A DNA stretch of 64,000 nucleotides. Origin: Pseudarthrobacter phenanthrenivorans Sphe3. Lineage in GTDB: Bacteria; Actinomycetota; Actinomycetes; Actinomycetales; Micrococcaceae. Location of the stretch: positions 2,356,001 through 2,420,000 of the forward strand of contig NC_015145.1 of NCBI RefSeq assembly GCF_000189535.1, given 5' to 3'. Position numbers and translations under genes: made by a program. Shown here one piece after another: positions 62,968 to 64,000 of the stretch; the first letter of the stretch is position 1; every line of letters starts with the position of its first letter. The notes below the pieces were generated by a model that did not search any database, was not told where the DNA came from, and was given only the letters and a program-made list of their open reading frames with translations.

Positions 62968-64000
62968 ATGGAGCCTATGCGGAACTACGACGGCGGCACG
63001 CGCCCCGGGAGGCCCCGGCGGCGGGGGCGCTGGTGGCTGTTCGCAGCGGCTCTCCTGGCCGCGCCCGGTGCCGGACTGGTTCTCCTGCGCCTGGTTCCGT
63101 GGGACATCGGGACACCCTGGGTACAGCTGCTGTCGGTGTTTCCCGCGAGCCTGGCGGCCACGACGGCGGGACTTGCGTGCGCCGTGGCAGCCCTATGGCT
63201 GCATCCCGGCACCCGCAGGGCTTTTTGTGGAGCTTTGGTGGCCGGAGTACTGGCCATCCAGCTCGGCGCGGTGCTGGATCGTGTGCTGCCGCCGGGAGGC
63301 ACTGCCGCTGCAGCCCGGTCGGCTGCCGCGGCCAGGGCCGGGGCGGCGCCGGGCGGGCAGCAATTGACGGTTATGGCGGTGAATGTCGGCTCCACCGGCA
63401 TCGCCCCCGACGTTCTCGTTGCAGAAGCCCGGAACCGGAGCGTGGACATCCTGGCGCTGCCGGAGCTGGCTCCCGCCGGACTGGAGGAGCTGGACGCGGC
63501 CGGGCTGGGCGAGCTGCTGCCGGCCCGCGCCCTGGACGTGGACTGGGCCGGCACCGGAAGTGCCCTCTTCTCCCGGTTCCCCCTGGACCAGTCGGAACGC
63601 GTGCACGGCTCAGTGTTCTACCAGACCCGTGCCGTGGCCACGGTCCCTGCCGCATCCGCACCCGTCCACCTGACGGCAGTCCACGTGGACTCCCCGCGCC
63701 CCGGCCACACACCGTTCTGGCGGTCCGAACTGCGGCAGCTGGGCGGGCTGTGGCGGGACGTGCCAGCCGGCCGGCAGGCCATCTTCCTCGGCGACTTCAA
63801 CGCCAGTGCGGACCACCGCGAGTTCCGTGAACTGCTGGGCACCGGACTTACCGACGCCGCCCAGGCCACCGGCAAGGCCCTTGCCCCCACCTGGCCCGTC
63901 AATGCGGCCGTTCCCGCGTTCGTTGCCCTGGACCATGTGCTGGTGAGTCCGGGCATCACGGTCACCGATTTCCAGGTGGTGGCCCTGCCGGGGACGGACC
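62968..64000 (+). CDS. Endonuclease/exonuclease/phosphatase-family protein (3' end outside window)
   Basis: At least 344 residues; the frame is open to the window edge. ATG 62968 or ATG 62977 can start it. Three N-terminal helices (WWLFAAALLAAPGAGLVLLRLV, LLSVFPASLAATTAGLACAVAAL, FCGALVAGVLAIQLGAVL) anchor it in the membrane. The EEP domain follows: LTVMAVNVGS, ILALPELAP (metal Glu), TAVHVDSP, IFLGDFNASADHREF and ALDHVLVSPG. A YafD-like layout. The partner gene ileS is divergent. Confidence 0.85.
   Translation, partial: MEPMRNYDGGTRPGRPRRRGRWWLFAAALLAAPGAGLVLLRLVPWDIGTPWVQLLSVFPASLAATTAGLACAVAALWLHPGTRRAFCGALVAGVLAIQLGAVLDRVLPPGGTAAAARSAAAARAGAAPGGQQLTVMAVNVGSTGIAPDVLVAEARNRSVDILALPELAPAGLEELDAAGLGELLPARALDVDWAGTGSALFSRFPLDQSERVHGSVFYQTRAVATVPAASAPVHLTAVHVDSPRPGHTPFWRSELRQLGGLWRDVPAGRQAIFLGDFNASADHREFRELLGTGLTDAAQATGKALAPTWPVNAAVPAFVALDHVLVSPGITVTDFQVVALPGTD

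Overview
The window is high-GC actinobacterial DNA, and the right half points to Micrococcaceae (Arthrobacter / Pseudarthrobacter type). That placement is inferred from gene content and order: rsfS-nadD-proA-proB-obgE-rpmA-rplU-(thiD-tenA)-rne and ndk-DUF4233-folC-ileS. No database search was possible.

Region 1 (1-18.8 kb) is an insertion-sequence graveyard with a few cargo genes. It holds an IS110 fragment, scrambled IS30 halves, two almost identical inverted copies of one 1272-bp IS3-family element with clean 3-bp target duplications, other IS3 fragments, a complete IS1380-type transposase, a complete second IS3-family element, a Tn554-like trio of recombinase genes whose second gene is frameshifted, and a complete IS110 transposase. 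Between these lie an HxlR-controlled DoxX / DUF5519 / VOC operon with a perfect palindromic operator, and a restriction-modification methylase operon cut short by IS DNA.

Region 2 (about 18.8-42.36 kb) is an integrative and conjugative element (ICE). A leftward operon encodes an Xre-type repressor, an ImmA/IrrE metalloprotease, a seven-helix MAB_1171c/DUF6545-like membrane protein and an alpha/beta hydrolase. It is separated by a cluster of TTGAGCATGCTCAA-type operators from the rightward transfer region. That region encodes an ArdC-like protein, a Prim-Pol, a DUF2637 membrane protein, a ParB-domain protein, a TcpC/VirB8-like protein, a peptidoglycan hydrolase, two DUF6112 small membrane proteins, a VirB6/TrbL-like channel protein, a SCO6880-family protein, a VirB4 ATPase, a TraG/TraD-type coupling protein, SSB, DUF4913 and a large serine recombinase. 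No relaxase is recognisable. The element abuts the 3' end of a tRNA-Ala(GGC) gene. The recombinase reading frame has no stop codon of its own and runs across the junction into host DNA. The left end of the element was not found.

Region 3 (42.36-64 kb) is chromosomal backbone: ribosome silencing factor, NAD and proline synthesis, the Obg GTPase, L27/L21, a ThiD-TenA fusion behind a TPP riboswitch, RNase E/G, a VKOR-family protein, Ndk, DUF4233, FolC, a long type-2-like IleS behind a T-box leader, and the start of an endonuclease/exonuclease/phosphatase-family protein that runs off the window.

The best candidates for something undescribed are the ICE control operon (repressor, protease, membrane sensor, hydrolase) with its operator cluster; the transfer region without a recognisable relaxase, which carries a perfect 31-bp palindrome inside its parB-like gene; and a recurring GCGCACCTGCC-type leader motif in front of several ICE genes.
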